NCBI GenBank assembly: GCA_903900845.1
Contig: CAIUOU010000099.1
Location: 1 to 37,469 of the forward strand
DNA from: an uncultured Opitutia bacterium
GTDB taxonomy: Bacteria; Verrucomicrobiota; Verrucomicrobiia; Opitutales; Opitutaceae
Direction: 5' to 3'
Length of the DNA stretch: 37,469 nt
The notes under the pieces: model-generated
Database searches by the model: none
Told to the model about the DNA's origin: nothing
What the model saw: only the letters and a program-made list of their open reading frames with translations
Translations under genes and position numbers: made by a program
Shown: piece by piece, positions 24,207-32,188 of the stretch
Layout: every line of letters starts with the position of its first letter
How positions within the stretch are numbered: the stretch's first letter is position 1

Positions 24207-24767
24207 TCAATCCTCGATCCACACGAGGTCGCCGGCGCGGACCTCCTCGTGGAGTTCGATGATCTCCAGGTCGCGCATCAGGACGCAGCCCGAGCTCAGG
24301 GGTTCGCCGATGCGGTCGCCGTGGTTGGTGCCGTGGATGTACACGTAGCGTTCGTAGGTATCGACATCGCCCCCGCGGTTCACCCCGGCTTCGAGCCCGC
24401 GCAGCCACAGGATGCGCGAGGTGATGAGATTGTCGTTTTTCCCGTCCTCCGAGGTGAGGAGTTCCGAAAAGTGGCGCCCGGTCGGCACGCGCGCCTTGAA
24501 GACCATGCCGGGCGGTTGGCCGGCGCCGATGCGCTCCGCGATCTCGTGCAGCCCGCGCGGGGTGCCGAGGGAGTTTTTCACGTTCGAGGGCGGGCGGCGT
24601 GACGTGGAGACCGGGTAGGCACGGACCAAGCCGCCGTCGCGGTAGAAGCGCAGTGTGGCGGCGCCGATCGACACGGCCAGCAGGCGCGCTCGGGGCTTGA
24701 TGCCGAGGCGGGCGCACGCTTCGTTGGCCCGCTCCACCGGAGACTCACGCGTGAACACAGCATCCAT
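24207..24767 (-). CDS. L,D-transpeptidase (YkuD domain)
   Basis: The protein has 186 residues from ATG 24767; ATGs at 24779 and 24791 are in frame but reach deeper into asd. The YkuD catalytic motif is clear: YIHGTNHGDRIGEPLSSGCVLM, with catalytic Cys at residue 161 and the HG-T pair before it. Such enzymes form 3-3 DAP cross-links or anchor lipoproteins in peptidoglycan. No signal peptide or membrane anchor is visible, although the reaction is extracytoplasmic, so either the true start differs, export is non-canonical, or the enzyme has another role. Its 5' end overlaps the 5' end of the divergent asd gene by about 17 nt, an unusual arrangement. Confidence 0.86.
   Translation of the reverse strand: MDAVFTRESPVERANEACARLGIKPRARLLAVSIGAATLRFYRDGGLVRAYPVSTSRRPPSNVKNSLGTPRGLHEIAERIGAGQPPGMVFKARVPTGRHFSELLTSEDGKNDNLITSRILWLRGLEAGVNRGGDVDTYERYVYIHGTNHGDRIGEPLSSGCVLMRDLEIIELHEEVRAGDLVWIED
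24739..24742 (+). promoter_or_regulatory. Shine-Dalgarno sequence deciding the asd GTG start
   Basis: GGAG at 24739-24742 lies 8 nt before GTG 24751. It supports that GTG as the asd start rather than the ATG at 24655 further upstream in the open frame. It lies inside the opposite-strand L,D-transpeptidase coding region. Confidence 0.6.
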
Positions 24768-25782
24768 CAATGTAGGCATCGTCGGCGCCACTGGCGCCGT
24801 CGGTCAAGAGCTCCTCCAGCTCCTGCACGACCGCAAGTTCCCGCTGGCCTCGTTGCGGCTTTTCGCCTCGGCGCGGTCGGCCGGCAAGGTGATCGAGCAC
24901 GCGGGCCGGAAGTACACCGTCGAGGAGGCCAAGCCTGGCGTTTTCGCCAACGTCGACGTGGCGTTCTTCGCCGCGGGCGGCTCCGCGACGCGCGCCCTGG
25001 CGCCCGACGCCGTGCAGGCCGGCTGTCTCGTCATCGACAAGAGCTCCCATTACCGGATGGACCCGGCCGTGCCGCTTGTGATCCCCGAGATCAACCCCGA
25101 GCAACTGCGCCACCATCAGGGTATCATCGCCAACCCGAATTGCTCCACCGCCGTCACGCTGATGGCGCTCTGGCCGCTGCACCGGGCTTTCGGCCTCAAG
25201 CGTTATTTCGCCGCCACCTACCAGTCGGTCTCGGGCACCGGCGCCGAGGCCATCCGCGAGCTCGAGGACCAGATCCAGAGCCACGTGCGCGGCACGCCCG
25301 TCACGCGGAAGGTCTACGCCCACCAGATCGCGCTGAATCTTATCCCGCAGGTCGATTCGTTCGGTCCCAACGGCTACACCGGCGAGGAGACCAAGATGAT
25401 GCTGGAGAGCCGCAAGATCATGGGCCTGCCGGACCTCAAGGTTTCCACCACCACTGTGCGCGTGCCCGTCGTTCGGGCCCACTCGGTCGCGGTCAACGCG
25501 GAGTTCGAGCGTCCGGTGTCGGTCGAGGCCGCCCGCGCCGCGATCGCCGCCTTCGAGGGCGCGGAGCTCGTCGACGAGCCGTCCAAGCAACTCTATCCGA
25601 CCCCGCTGGATTTCACCCGCAAGGTGAAGTGCGGCGTGGGCCGCATCCGGATCGACACCGCGTTCGACAACGGCCTCGCCCTCTGGGTGAGTGGCGACAA
25701 CCTCTGGAAAGGCGCCGCCCTCAACGCTCTTCAGAACGCCGAGCTGATGGTGCGCGAAGGCCTGCTTCGTCGCCGCGGCTGA
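24751..25782 (+). CDS. asd: Aspartate-semialdehyde dehydrogenase
   Basis: The protein has 343 residues starting at GTG 24751, chosen from the SD and because NVGIVGATGAVGQELL (NADP-binding GxxGxxG) should begin within about 10 residues of the start. C131 in NPNCSTAV is the catalytic cysteine; SGTGAEAIREL and RVPVVRAHSVAV (active-site His) match the USG-1/asd type. It reduces aspartyl phosphate to aspartate semialdehyde, the branch point to lysine/DAP, threonine and methionine. It is not grouped with other genes of that pathway here. Its divergent neighbour uses DAP-containing peptidoglycan, an attractive but unproven link. Confidence 0.96.
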   Translation: MNTASINVGIVGATGAVGQELLQLLHDRKFPLASLRLFASARSAGKVIEHAGRKYTVEEAKPGVFANVDVAFFAAGGSATRALAPDAVQAGCLVIDKSSHYRMDPAVPLVIPEINPEQLRHHQGIIANPNCSTAVTLMALWPLHRAFGLKRYFAATYQSVSGTGAEAIRELEDQIQSHVRGTPVTRKVYAHQIALNLIPQVDSFGPNGYTGEETKMMLESRKIMGLPDLKVSTTTVRVPVVRAHSVAVNAEFERPVSVEAARAAIAAFEGAELVDEPSKQLYPTPLDFTRKVKCGVGRIRIDTAFDNGLALWVSGDNLWKGAALNALQNAELMVREGLLRRRG

Positions 25783-25889
25783 ATTCGCCGTTCCCACTTA
25801 AGCCGGATGGGCTGGCGGTTTTCGGACCCGCCGCCTAGTTCCGCCTTGTGTCACCATCGCCCGCACCGATTTGCTCAGCGCGGTGGCCC

Positions 25890-25966
25890 GGACGCTTAGC
25901 TCAGTTGGTTAGAGCATCTCGTTTACACCGAGGGGGTCGGGGGTTCGAGTCCCTCAGCGTCCACCA
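25890..25966 (+). tRNA. tRNA-Val (anticodon UAC)
   Basis: The full cloverleaf is visible: acceptor GGACGCT (25890-25896) pairs with AGCGTCC (25956-25962); D-arm GCTC...GAGC; anticodon stem TCTCG/CGAGG with loop TTTACAC, giving anticodon TAC; T-arm GGGGG-TTCGAGT-CCCTC; discriminator A at 25963. CCA is encoded in the genome (25964-25966). It reads GUA and, by wobble, other valine codons. It lies 246 bp upstream of ilvN on the same strand. Confidence 0.97.
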
Positions 25967-25970
25967 TCCT

Positions 25971-26045
25971 TCGCCTCGCGACATCCGGTTGGCGCGGCCC
26001 GACTGGGCAGGGGAGTTGGGCCGCTGCGAAAGAGGCGAGGGCCTC
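25971..26045 (+). promoter_or_regulatory. Structured spacer between tRNA-Val and ilvN (possible leader RNA)
   Basis: TCGCCTC (25971-25977) can pair with GAGGCGA (26032-26038). They enclose a strong inner hairpin in which GCGGCCC (25994-26000) pairs with GGGCCGC (26018-26024), extended by ACT/AGT. The same GAGGC (26032-26036) can instead pair with GCCTC (26041-26045), making two mutually exclusive folds. No T-tract follows, so this may be tRNA 3' processing or termination structure rather than an ilv attenuator. Confidence 0.35.
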
Positions 26046-26212
26046 CCGATTGCCGCTTTGAAGTGTCCATGTTTTCCGTTTGTCCCGTGGGCAAACCTCC
26101 GGGCTCCGCGGTTCATTCCGTTGCCCTGGAAATCGGCTGACTTCCGGGGTTCTCGGTTGACGTGAACTTCGGCTGGCATCCGGCGGAATTTTCTTACTCA
26201 CTCACCCCTCCC

Positions 26213-26683
26213 ATGCGTCATACGATCTCTGTCCTCGTAGAGAACAAGTTTGGTGTGCTGGCGCGCGTCTCGGGCATGTTCTCGGGGCGCGGCTTCAACA
26301 TCGACTCGCTCAACGTCGCCCCCACTCACGACGCCACGCTCTCCCGCATCACCACCGTCCTCAACGGCGACGAGGCGTCGCTGGATCTGTGCATCAAGCA
26401 GTTGCGCAAGTTGGTGAATGTGGTCGAGGTCGTGGACTTCAAGGAGGGCCAGGCCGTCGAGCGCGAGCTCGTGCTCGTCAAGGTGAAGGCCGACGCCCGT
26501 TCCCGTTCCGAGATCGTCCAGATCGCTGACATCTTCCGCGCCAAGATCGTGAACCTAGGCTCCGACAACCTCATCATCGAGCTCACCGGCTCCGACGACA
26601 AGGTGGGCGCTCTGCTGAGCCTCCTGGAGCCTTTCGGCATCATCGAGCTGGCCCGCACCGGCCGCCTCGCTTTGAAACGCTGA
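26213..26683 (+). CDS. ilvN: Acetolactate synthase small (regulatory) subunit
   Basis: The protein has 156 residues from ATG 26213. An N-terminal ACT domain ([38 protein letters not shown]) binds valine for feedback inhibition, and a C-terminal ALS_ss domain ([26 protein letters not shown]...[18 protein letters not shown]) activates the large subunit. The catalytic subunit (ilvB) normally precedes it but is absent here; the upstream neighbour is tRNA-Val. ilvC follows 37 bp downstream, so the two form a short branched-chain amino acid operon. It is also called ilvH in some genomes. Confidence 0.96.
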   Translation: MRHTISVLVENKFGVLARVSGMFSGRGFNIDSLNVAPTHDATLSRITTVLNGDEASLDLCIKQLRKLVNVVEVVDFKEGQAVERELVLVKVKADARSRSEIVQIADIFRAKIVNLGSDNLIIELTGSDDKVGALLSLLEPFGIIELARTGRLALKR

Positions 26684-26720
26684 ACCGGCCCCGGACCAAC
26701 CACCGCTTTCCCGACCACCC

Positions 26721-27749
26721 ATGCCCGCCAAAGTCTACACCGACAAGGACGCCAACCTCGGCGTCTTCGCCAACAAAACGCTCGCCGTCCTCGGCTACGG
26801 ATCGCAGGGCCACGCCCACGCGCTCAACCTCAAGGACAGCGGCTGCAAGGTCATCATCGGCCTCTATCCCGGCTCGAAGTCGCGTCCGGTCGCGAAGCAG
26901 CACGGGTTCGAGGTGGTTGACACCGCGGAGGCGGTTCGTCGCGCCGATGTCATCATGGTCGGCCTGCCCGACATGAAGCAGGCCTCCGTGTATGAGAGCG
27001 ACATACTCCCCAATCTCTCCAAGGGGAAGACCCTGCTCTTTTCCCACGGCCTCTCGGTCCACTTCGGCCTGATCAAGCTCCATAAGGACATCGACTGCAT
27101 CATGGTCGCGCCAAAGGGCCCAGGCCATATGGTCCGCCGCCTCTATGCCGAGGGCAAGGGAATGCCCGCCCTCGTCGCCGTCGCGCAGGACAAGTCCAAG
27201 ACTGCGCAGAAGACCGCGCTCGCGTGGGCCAAGGGTATCGGCTCGACGCGCGCCGGCGTGCTCAAGACCTCGTTCAAGGAAGAGACCGAGACTGATCTGT
27301 TCGGCGAGCAGGCCGTGCTTTGCGGCGGTGCCAGCGCCCTCGTGCAGGCGGGCTTCGAGACGCTGGTTGAAGCCGGTTACCAGCCGGAGATGGCCTACTT
27401 CGAGTGCCTTCACGAGCTGAAGCTCATCTGCGACCTCATGTACGAGAGCGGTATCGCCGGCATGCGCTTCTCGATCTCCGAGACGGCCAAGTATGGTGAC
27501 ATCACCCGCGGCCCGCGTGTGGTGAACAAGAAGACGAAGGCCGAGATGAAGAAGATCCTGAAGGAGATCCAGACGGGGCAGTTCACCCGTGAGTGGGTCC
27601 GCGAGTACAAGGGCGGCCTCAAGAAGTACAACGCCCTCCTCAAGGCCGGCGAGAAGCACAAGATCGAGCAGACCGGCGCCTACCTCCGTTCGATGATGCC
27701 CTGGATGACCAAGAAGAACATCAAAGGCGTCCAAGCCTCCTACTCCTGA
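26721..27749 (+). CDS. ilvC: Ketol-acid reductoisomerase
   Basis: The protein has 342 residues, a class I (short) KARI. The N-terminal Rossmann motif [19 protein letters not shown] binds NAD(P)[14 protein letters not shown] and the C-terminal knotted domain with Mg-binding acidic residues ([42 protein letters not shown]) are present. It converts acetolactate or acetohydroxybutyrate to the dihydroxy-acids in valine, leucine and isoleucine synthesis. It is co-directional with ilvN and ended by the hairpin at 27776-27809. Confidence 0.97.
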   Translation: MPAKVYTDKDANLGVFANKTLAVLGYGSQGHAHALNLKDSGCKVIIGLYPGSKSRPVAKQHGFEVVDTAEAVRRADVIMVGLPDMKQASVYESDILPNLSKGKTLLFSHGLSVHFGLIKLHKDIDCIMVAPKGPGHMVRRLYAEGKGMPALVAVAQDKSKTAQKTALAWAKGIGSTRAGVLKTSFKEETETDLFGEQAVLCGGASALVQAGFETLVEAGYQPEMAYFECLHELKLICDLMYESGIAGMRFSISETAKYGDITRGPRVVNKKTKAEMKKILKEIQTGQFTREWVREYKGGLKKYNALLKAGEKHKIEQTGAYLRSMMPWMTKKNIKGVQASYS

Positions 27750-27775
27750 CGATCCTGCCAGTCCATTGATCCCGG

Positions 27776-27809
27776 AGGCGCGGAGGTTACTCTCTGCGCC
27801 TTTGTTTTT
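27776..27809 (+). terminator. Terminator between ilvC and hemC
   Basis: AGGCGC (27776-27781) pairs with GCGCCT (27796-27801), with an inner GAG/CTC pairing around a small loop, followed by a T-rich tail TTTGTTTTT (27801-27809). It lies 26 nt after the ilvC stop and ends 5 nt before the hemC ATG, so it likely separates ilvNC from hemCD, though readthrough is possible. Confidence 0.55.
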
Positions 27810-27813
27810 CCCG

Positions 27814-28671
27814 ATGTCCCGCCTCGTCATTGCCACGCGCAAAAGTCCGCTGGCCCTGGCCCAGACCGAGATGGTCGCGGCGCACCTGCGCGCGAAACTT
27901 GGCGTGGAAACCGAGTTGCTCCGGATCGTAACCACGGGTGACAAGCAGACCGAGTGGTCGCTGGAGCAGCGCGGGGGCAAGGGCCTGTTCACGAGCGAAT
28001 TAGAGGCCGCGCTGCTGCGCGGTGAGGCCGACATCGCCGTCCACAGCACCAAGGATCTGCCCGGTGAGATGCCGGCTGGTCTCGCGATCGGCGGATACCT
28101 GCCGCGCGCGGACGCCCGTGACGTGCTGGTGCTGCGTGCGGGTGTGGAGAAACCCGGCCTGATCGCCACCGGCAGCCCGCGCCGGCGCCTGCAGCTCAAG
28201 GCGCGGTTTCCCGATCTCGCCTTCACGGAGATCCGCGGGAACGTCGACACCCGCCTGCGCAAGATCGGGGAGTTGGCGTTGGCCGATGGTACGGTCCTCG
28301 CCGCCGCCGGCCTGCAGAGGCTCGGTATCGAGACCTGGCCCGGCGTGGTCTTCTCGCCCCTTGATCTCGAGACGATGGTGCCGGCGGTCGGCCAGGCGGC
28401 GGTCGCGGTGCAGTGCCGCGAGGCCGACGCCGCGCGGTTTTCCGTGGTGCTGGATGCCGCCACGGCGCGAGCGGTGAATGTGGAGCGCGCGTTCCAGACG
28501 GCGCTCGGTGGTGGATGCCACACCGCGTTCGCCGCCCATGTGGACGGCGGCGCGCTGCATGTTTTCCACGAGAAATGCGGCGTGCGGAAGGTCGCGTTGG
28601 CGGACGCTGATTTCGTCGCCCCGGCCACGGTGGCGGACCGCCGGCTCAAGGAGTGGGGGCTTATTTCATGA
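27814..28671 (+). CDS. hemC: Porphobilinogen deaminase (hydroxymethylbilane synthase)
   Basis: The protein has 285 residues from ATG 27814 (MSRLVIATRKSPLALAQ). Conserved blocks are TTGDKQTEWSLEQRGGKGLFTSELEAALLRGEADIAVHSTKDLPGEMP, TGSPRRRLQLKARFPDLAFTEIRGNVDTRLRK, and GGGCHTAFAAHV with C235 carrying the dipyrromethane cofactor. The domain after the cofactor Cys is about 50 residues, shorter than in E. coli, so the protein is a compact member but has all active-site motifs. It polymerises four porphobilinogens to hydroxymethylbilane. Its stop overlaps the hemD start (ATGA). Confidence 0.95.
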   Translation: MSRLVIATRKSPLALAQTEMVAAHLRAKLGVETELLRIVTTGDKQTEWSLEQRGGKGLFTSELEAALLRGEADIAVHSTKDLPGEMPAGLAIGGYLPRADARDVLVLRAGVEKPGLIATGSPRRRLQLKARFPDLAFTEIRGNVDTRLRKIGELALADGTVLAAAGLQRLGIETWPGVVFSPLDLETMVPAVGQAAVAVQCREADAARFSVVLDAATARAVNVERAFQTALGGGCHTAFAAHVDGGALHVFHEKCGVRKVALADADFVAPATVADRRLKEWGLIS

Positions 28672-29453
28672 AAGCGCTTCCCTTGCAGGGCCGGCGGGTG
28701 GCTGTCACCCGCGCCCGCGAACAATCCCCTGAGCTTGGCGAACGCCTCCGGGCGCTCGGTGCCGAGGTGATCGAGCTGCCGCTGATCGCCGTGAAGCACG
28801 CGGCGGATCGCGAGACGTTGAGCGAGATCTTCGCGGAGCTCGGCGGCTACGACTGGGCGGTGTTCACGAGTGCCAACGGCGTGAACGGGTTCTTCGACGA
28901 ATTTTTCGCGCGGTTCGACGACATCCGCGCACTCGGCCTGCTGCGTTTCGCGGCGGTAGGAGAGACCACGGCGGCGGCCATCCGCGGCCGCCACATCCGC
29001 GTCGAGTGCCAGCCGGAGGTATCCACGGCCGGGGCGCTGGCGAATGCCCTGATCGCCACCGGCAGCCTCGACAGCGCGAAGATTCTGGTCGTCACCGGCA
29101 ATCTGAACCGAGACGAGCTCGTCCTCAAGCTCGAGGAGGCGCGCGCGATCGTGGATCGCTGCCAGGTTTACCGCACCGACCAGACGGACCTCGCGGCGGA
29201 TCCCGCGGCGGCGGATTTCCGCGCGCGCGGCGCCGACGCGGTTCTGTTCGCGAGCTCCTCGGCCGTGCAGTCGTTCATCGACCAGGCCGCGGCGCTACGA
29301 CTGGCGAAGGATGCGCGCCGCCCCCTGGCGGGCAGCATCGGTCCTCAGACCAGCGAGACGATGCGCAAGGCGGGGTTGCCGGTGGCCTTCGAGGCGGCAA
29401 CGCCCGGCCTTGACGCGCTGGTGGCAGCGCTGGTCAAAAAGCTCGGCGCATGA
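28668..29453 (+). CDS. hemD: Uroporphyrinogen-III synthase
   Basis: The protein has 261 residues from ATG 28668, overlapping the hemC stop by 4 nt. Features of this poorly conserved family are the N-terminal GRRVAVTRAREQSPELGERLRALGAEVIELPLI, DWAVFTSANGVNGFFDEF, AAVGETTAAAIRGR and the C-terminal ADAVLFASSSAVQSFIDQAA...SIGPQTSETMRKAGLPV. It closes and inverts ring D of hydroxymethylbilane in heme, siroheme and corrinoid synthesis. Position after hemC supports the call. The following aminotransferase start overlaps its stop. Confidence 0.94.
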   Translation: MKALPLQGRRVAVTRAREQSPELGERLRALGAEVIELPLIAVKHAADRETLSEIFAELGGYDWAVFTSANGVNGFFDEFFARFDDIRALGLLRFAAVGETTAAAIRGRHIRVECQPEVSTAGALANALIATGSLDSAKILVVTGNLNRDELVLKLEEARAIVDRCQVYRTDQTDLAADPAAADFRARGADAVLFASSSAVQSFIDQAAALRLAKDARRPLAGSIGPQTSETMRKAGLPVAFEAATPGLDALVAALVKKLGA

Positions 29454-30544
29454 AGGTTCCCTTCCTCGATCTTTCGCTGCAGCACCGCGGGTTGCGCGAA
29501 GCCGCGTTGGCGGCCTTGACCGCCACGTACGACGCGAACCGCTTCTGCCTCGGGCGGGACGTCGAGGACTTCGAGCGCAACTTCGGCGCCGCGCTCGGCT
29601 ATCCGCGGGTGCTCGGCATGAACAGCGGGACCTCGCCCCTGCACGTCGCGTGTATGATCGCGGGCTTCGGCCCCGGCGACGAGGTGATCACGAGCCCCTT
29701 CACCTTCATCTCGTCCGCGTGGGGCATCAGCTACACGGGTGCGACCCCCGTGTTCGCGGACATCGAGGAGGGCACGTTCAACCTCGACCCGGCGGCGCTG
29801 GCGGCGGCCGTGACGCCCCGCACCAAGGGGATCATCATCGTGCATCTGTTCGGGCAACCCGCACGGATGGACGAGATCCTCGCCGTCGCGCGGCGGCACA
29901 ATCTCGTGGTGATCGAGGACTGTGCCCAAGCCGTCGGCGCCCGCTACCGAGGCACGCCCGTCGGTCTGCTGGGCGACGCGGGGACGTTCAGTTTCTATCC
30001 GACCAAGAATCTCGGCGCGTGCGGGGAGGGCGGCGCGTTCGTCTCGCGCCACGAGGATTGGCAAACCCGCGCGCGGCATATCCGCGTGCACGGTTCCGAC
30101 CGCCGCTATCATCACGAAATCATCGGCGGGAACTTCCGCATGGATGGCTTCCAGGGCGCGCTCCTCAATGTGAAGCTGCCGCACCTCGCCGGTTGGACGG
30201 TCCGCCGGCAGGCGATCGCCGCGCGTTATCTCGCTGGAATCCGACTATCGGACACGATTCTGCCCGTGCAGCCGGAATATGCTCAGTCCGTGTTCCACCA
30301 GTTCACGCTGCGTCACCCTCGCCGGGACGCGTTGCGCGAGCATCTGGCGAGGCACGAGGTGGGGACCGATCTGATCTACCCCGTGCCCCTGCACCTGCAG
30401 AAATGCTACGCGGGGCTTGCCCGCGGTCCGGGTTCGTTCCCGGTGGCGGAGCGGGCGGCGGCCGACTGCGTGAGCTTACCGATCTTCCCCGAACTGACCG
30501 AGGCGCAAGTCGACCACGTGATTTCCGCGGTCAACGCGTTTTAG
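29450..30544 (+). CDS. DegT/DnrJ/EryC1/StrS-family PLP aminotransferase
   Basis: The protein has 364 residues; ATG 29450 overlaps the hemD stop. Family motifs: MNSGTSPLHVACMIAGFGPGDEVITSPFTFISS, IIVHLFGQPARMDEI, VIEDCAQAVGARYRG (Asp and Gln contacting PLP) and GTFSFYPTKNLGACGEGG, with K186 as the PLP lysine. Members usually aminate keto-sugars of nucleotide-linked sugars for surface polysaccharides or antibiotics. No sugar-nucleotide gene is nearby, so the substrate is unknown. It is translationally coupled to hemD and followed 23 bp later by trpF. Confidence 0.93.
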   Translation: MKVPFLDLSLQHRGLREAALAALTATYDANRFCLGRDVEDFERNFGAALGYPRVLGMNSGTSPLHVACMIAGFGPGDEVITSPFTFISSAWGISYTGATPVFADIEEGTFNLDPAALAAAVTPRTKGIIIVHLFGQPARMDEILAVARRHNLVVIEDCAQAVGARYRGTPVGLLGDAGTFSFYPTKNLGACGEGGAFVSRHEDWQTRARHIRVHGSDRRYHHEIIGGNFRMDGFQGALLNVKLPHLAGWTVRRQAIAARYLAGIRLSDTILPVQPEYAQSVFHQFTLRHPRRDALREHLARHEVGTDLIYPVPLHLQKCYAGLARGPGSFPVAERAAADCVSLPIFPELTEAQVDHVISAVNAF

Positions 30545-30567
30545 GGGCGCGAAGTGGAGTCCCGACG

Positions 30568-31236
30568 ATGATTGCCGGTGTCCGCCTCAAGGTCTGCGGT
30601 CTCACATCGCTTGTGGATGCGGAGGCGGCGGACCGCTGCGGCGCGGATTATCTGGGCTTCATCCTGCACCCCCGTTCGCCACGCTTCCTGCCGTTGGCGC
30701 AGTACCTCGCGATGGCGTCGCGGTTGCCCGATCGTCGCCGGGTGGCGGTTTCGGTGGAGCCAACCGCGGCCGAGCTTTCGGCGATGACCCGGGCGGGCTT
30801 CGACTGTTTTCAGATTCATTTCGGATCCCGCATCGATCCCGCGCGGCTGGAGGAATGGTCGGGGATCGCGGGCCGGGACCGCCTGTGGCTCGCGCCGAAA
30901 CTGCCACCGGAGGCCGATGTTCCCGCGGTGGTGCGGGCGTCGGCGCAAACGGTGTTGATGGACACGTTTCACGCCGCCGGTTTCGGCGGGTCCGGGCTCA
31001 CGGGCGACTGGGCGAAGTTCGCGCGGCACCGCGTCGCGTTTCCGGGAAACTTCTGGTTTCTCGCGGGCGGTCTGAACGAGACCAACATCGGGGACGCGTT
31101 GGCGGCCAGCGGGGCACGTTTCGTCGATGTGAACAGCGGGGTGGAGTCTTCGCCCGGGGTGAAAGATGAGGCCAAGCTACGGCGTTTCGCGGATGCGCTC
31201 CGCGTGGCTGCCGGCTCCGGAAACCCCGGCGCCTAA
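30568..31236 (+). CDS. trpF: Phosphoribosylanthranilate isomerase
   Basis: The protein has 222 residues from ATG 30568, with GGAG at 30556-30559 as SD; the longer open frame upstream overlaps the aminotransferase and is not coding. TrpF motifs: LKVCGLTS with C10 as catalytic cysteine, ADYLGFILHPRSPRF, a QIHF in place of the usual QLHG, VLMDTFHAAGFGGSGLTGDW (catalytic Asp), FLAGGLNETNIGDAL and DVNSGVESSPGVKD. It isomerises PRA in tryptophan synthesis. The other trp genes are absent here. Its stop overlaps the convergent ogt stop by 4 bp. Confidence 0.94.
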   Translation: MIAGVRLKVCGLTSLVDAEAADRCGADYLGFILHPRSPRFLPLAQYLAMASRLPDRRRVAVSVEPTAAELSAMTRAGFDCFQIHFGSRIDPARLEEWSGIAGRDRLWLAPKLPPEADVPAVVRASAQTVLMDTFHAAGFGGSGLTGDWAKFARHRVAFPGNFWFLAGGLNETNIGDALAASGARFVDVNSGVESSPGVKDEAKLRRFADALRVAAGSGNPGA

Positions 31237-31763
31237 AGCAGCGCGGGTGGCAGCGCGCCCTCGAGCTCGAGCAACTGGCGCTTGATGGTCGTGCCGTACG
31301 CGAATCCCGTGAGCGACCCGTCGGAGCGGATGACGCGGTGGCACGGCACGATGACACAGATGGGATTGGTGGCGTTGGCGCGGCCGATGGCGCGTGCGGC
31401 ACCGGGGCGGCCGACTTCCGCGGCGAGGTCGCCGTAACTGCTCGTGGCGCCGAAGGGAATGCGCGTGAGTTCGTCCCAGACGCGGCGTTGGAACCAGGTG
31501 CCGCGCGCGGCGAGTTTCAGCGTGAACCGGCGCCGGCGCCCGGCGAAGTACTCCTCGATTTGCCGGCGTGTCTCGCGGGTCGCCGCGGGATCCCGTGTGA
31601 GCGCGGCCGCCGGGTTTTTCGCGGCCAGGACCAACTCCGTGCCGAAGACCGCCGAGAGCACCGCTCCGCGGCCGTCGACCGCCACGGTGAAGGGCCCACA
31701 CGGGGTGATGACGGTGTCGAAACGCAGCGCCTCGACGAGAGGAGCGGACCGGGCCGCGGGCAT
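31233..31763 (-). CDS. ogt: Methylated-DNA-protein-cysteine methyltransferase
   Basis: The protein has 176 residues. The C-terminal DNA-binding/acceptor domain is canonical: RRVWDELTRIPFGATSSYGDLAAEVGRPGAARAIGRANATNPICVIVPCHRVI, with acceptor Cys C141 in PCHR. The N-terminal half is the ribonuclease-like domain found in Ogt/MGMT, without an Ada metal site. It transfers the alkyl group from O6-alkylguanine to itself and is then spent. Its start overlaps the stop of the DUF2237 gene by one base (TGATG), so the two are translated from one mRNA. Confidence 0.95.
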   Translation of the reverse strand: MPAARSAPLVEALRFDTVITPCGPFTVAVDGRGAVLSAVFGTELVLAAKNPAAALTRDPAATRETRRQIEEYFAGRRRRFTLKLAARGTWFQRRVWDELTRIPFGATSSYGDLAAEVGRPGAARAIGRANATNPICVIVPCHRVIRSDGSLTGFAYGTTIKRQLLELEGALPPALL

Positions 31764-32137
31764 CAGGCGGTGGCGTGCTCGCGCAGGCGCTCGAGCGGGA
31801 CGATCCCCAGGGTGCGCTCGTGCGTGGCCGCGAGAATGACCGGAGTGGGGGCGCCGTGGTCGGCGGCTTCAAGCCAGCGCGACGCGCACACGCACCAGCG
31901 GTCGCCCGGGCGCAGGCCGGGAAACTCGTACTCGGGCCGCGGCGTCGAGAGGTCGTTGCCGGCGTCGCGGCTCGCCGCCAGGAACTCCGCGGTGACCTCG
32001 ACGCAGATGGTGTGGCAGCCGGCGTCGGACGCGCAGGTGTCGCAGCGGCCGTTGCGGAAGAAACCCGTGAGCGGCGCCTCGGAGCACGGCCGGAGCGGAC
32101 CGCCGAGGACGTTGCGCGAGGGCACGGGATTCATCAT
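31763..32137 (-). CDS. DUF2237 family protein
   Basis: The protein has 124 residues from ATG 32137 (an ATG one codon later is equally possible). The signature NVLGGPLRPCSEAPLTGFFRNGRCDTCASDAGCHTICVEVTAEFLAASRDAGNDLSTPRPEYEFPGLRPGDRWCVCASRWLEA...APTPVILAATHERTLGIVPLERLREHA matches DUF2237 throughout, including several conserved cysteines that could bind a metal. The function is unknown. It is translationally coupled to ogt and divergent from the YqeY-like gene. Confidence 0.9.
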   Translation of the reverse strand: MMNPVPSRNVLGGPLRPCSEAPLTGFFRNGRCDTCASDAGCHTICVEVTAEFLAASRDAGNDLSTPRPEYEFPGLRPGDRWCVCASRWLEAADHGAPTPVILAATHERTLGIVPLERLREHATA

Positions 32138-32188
32138 CGCGATGAGATCACGGTTGCGCCCGGTGATGCACGTCCCGATTTTCCGCGC

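Noticed and set aside
26640-28994. Minus-strand open frame of about 784 codons across ilvC, hemC and hemD
   Set aside because: It is antisense to three well-recognised enzymes, has no domains, and its codon pattern is the mirror of theirs.
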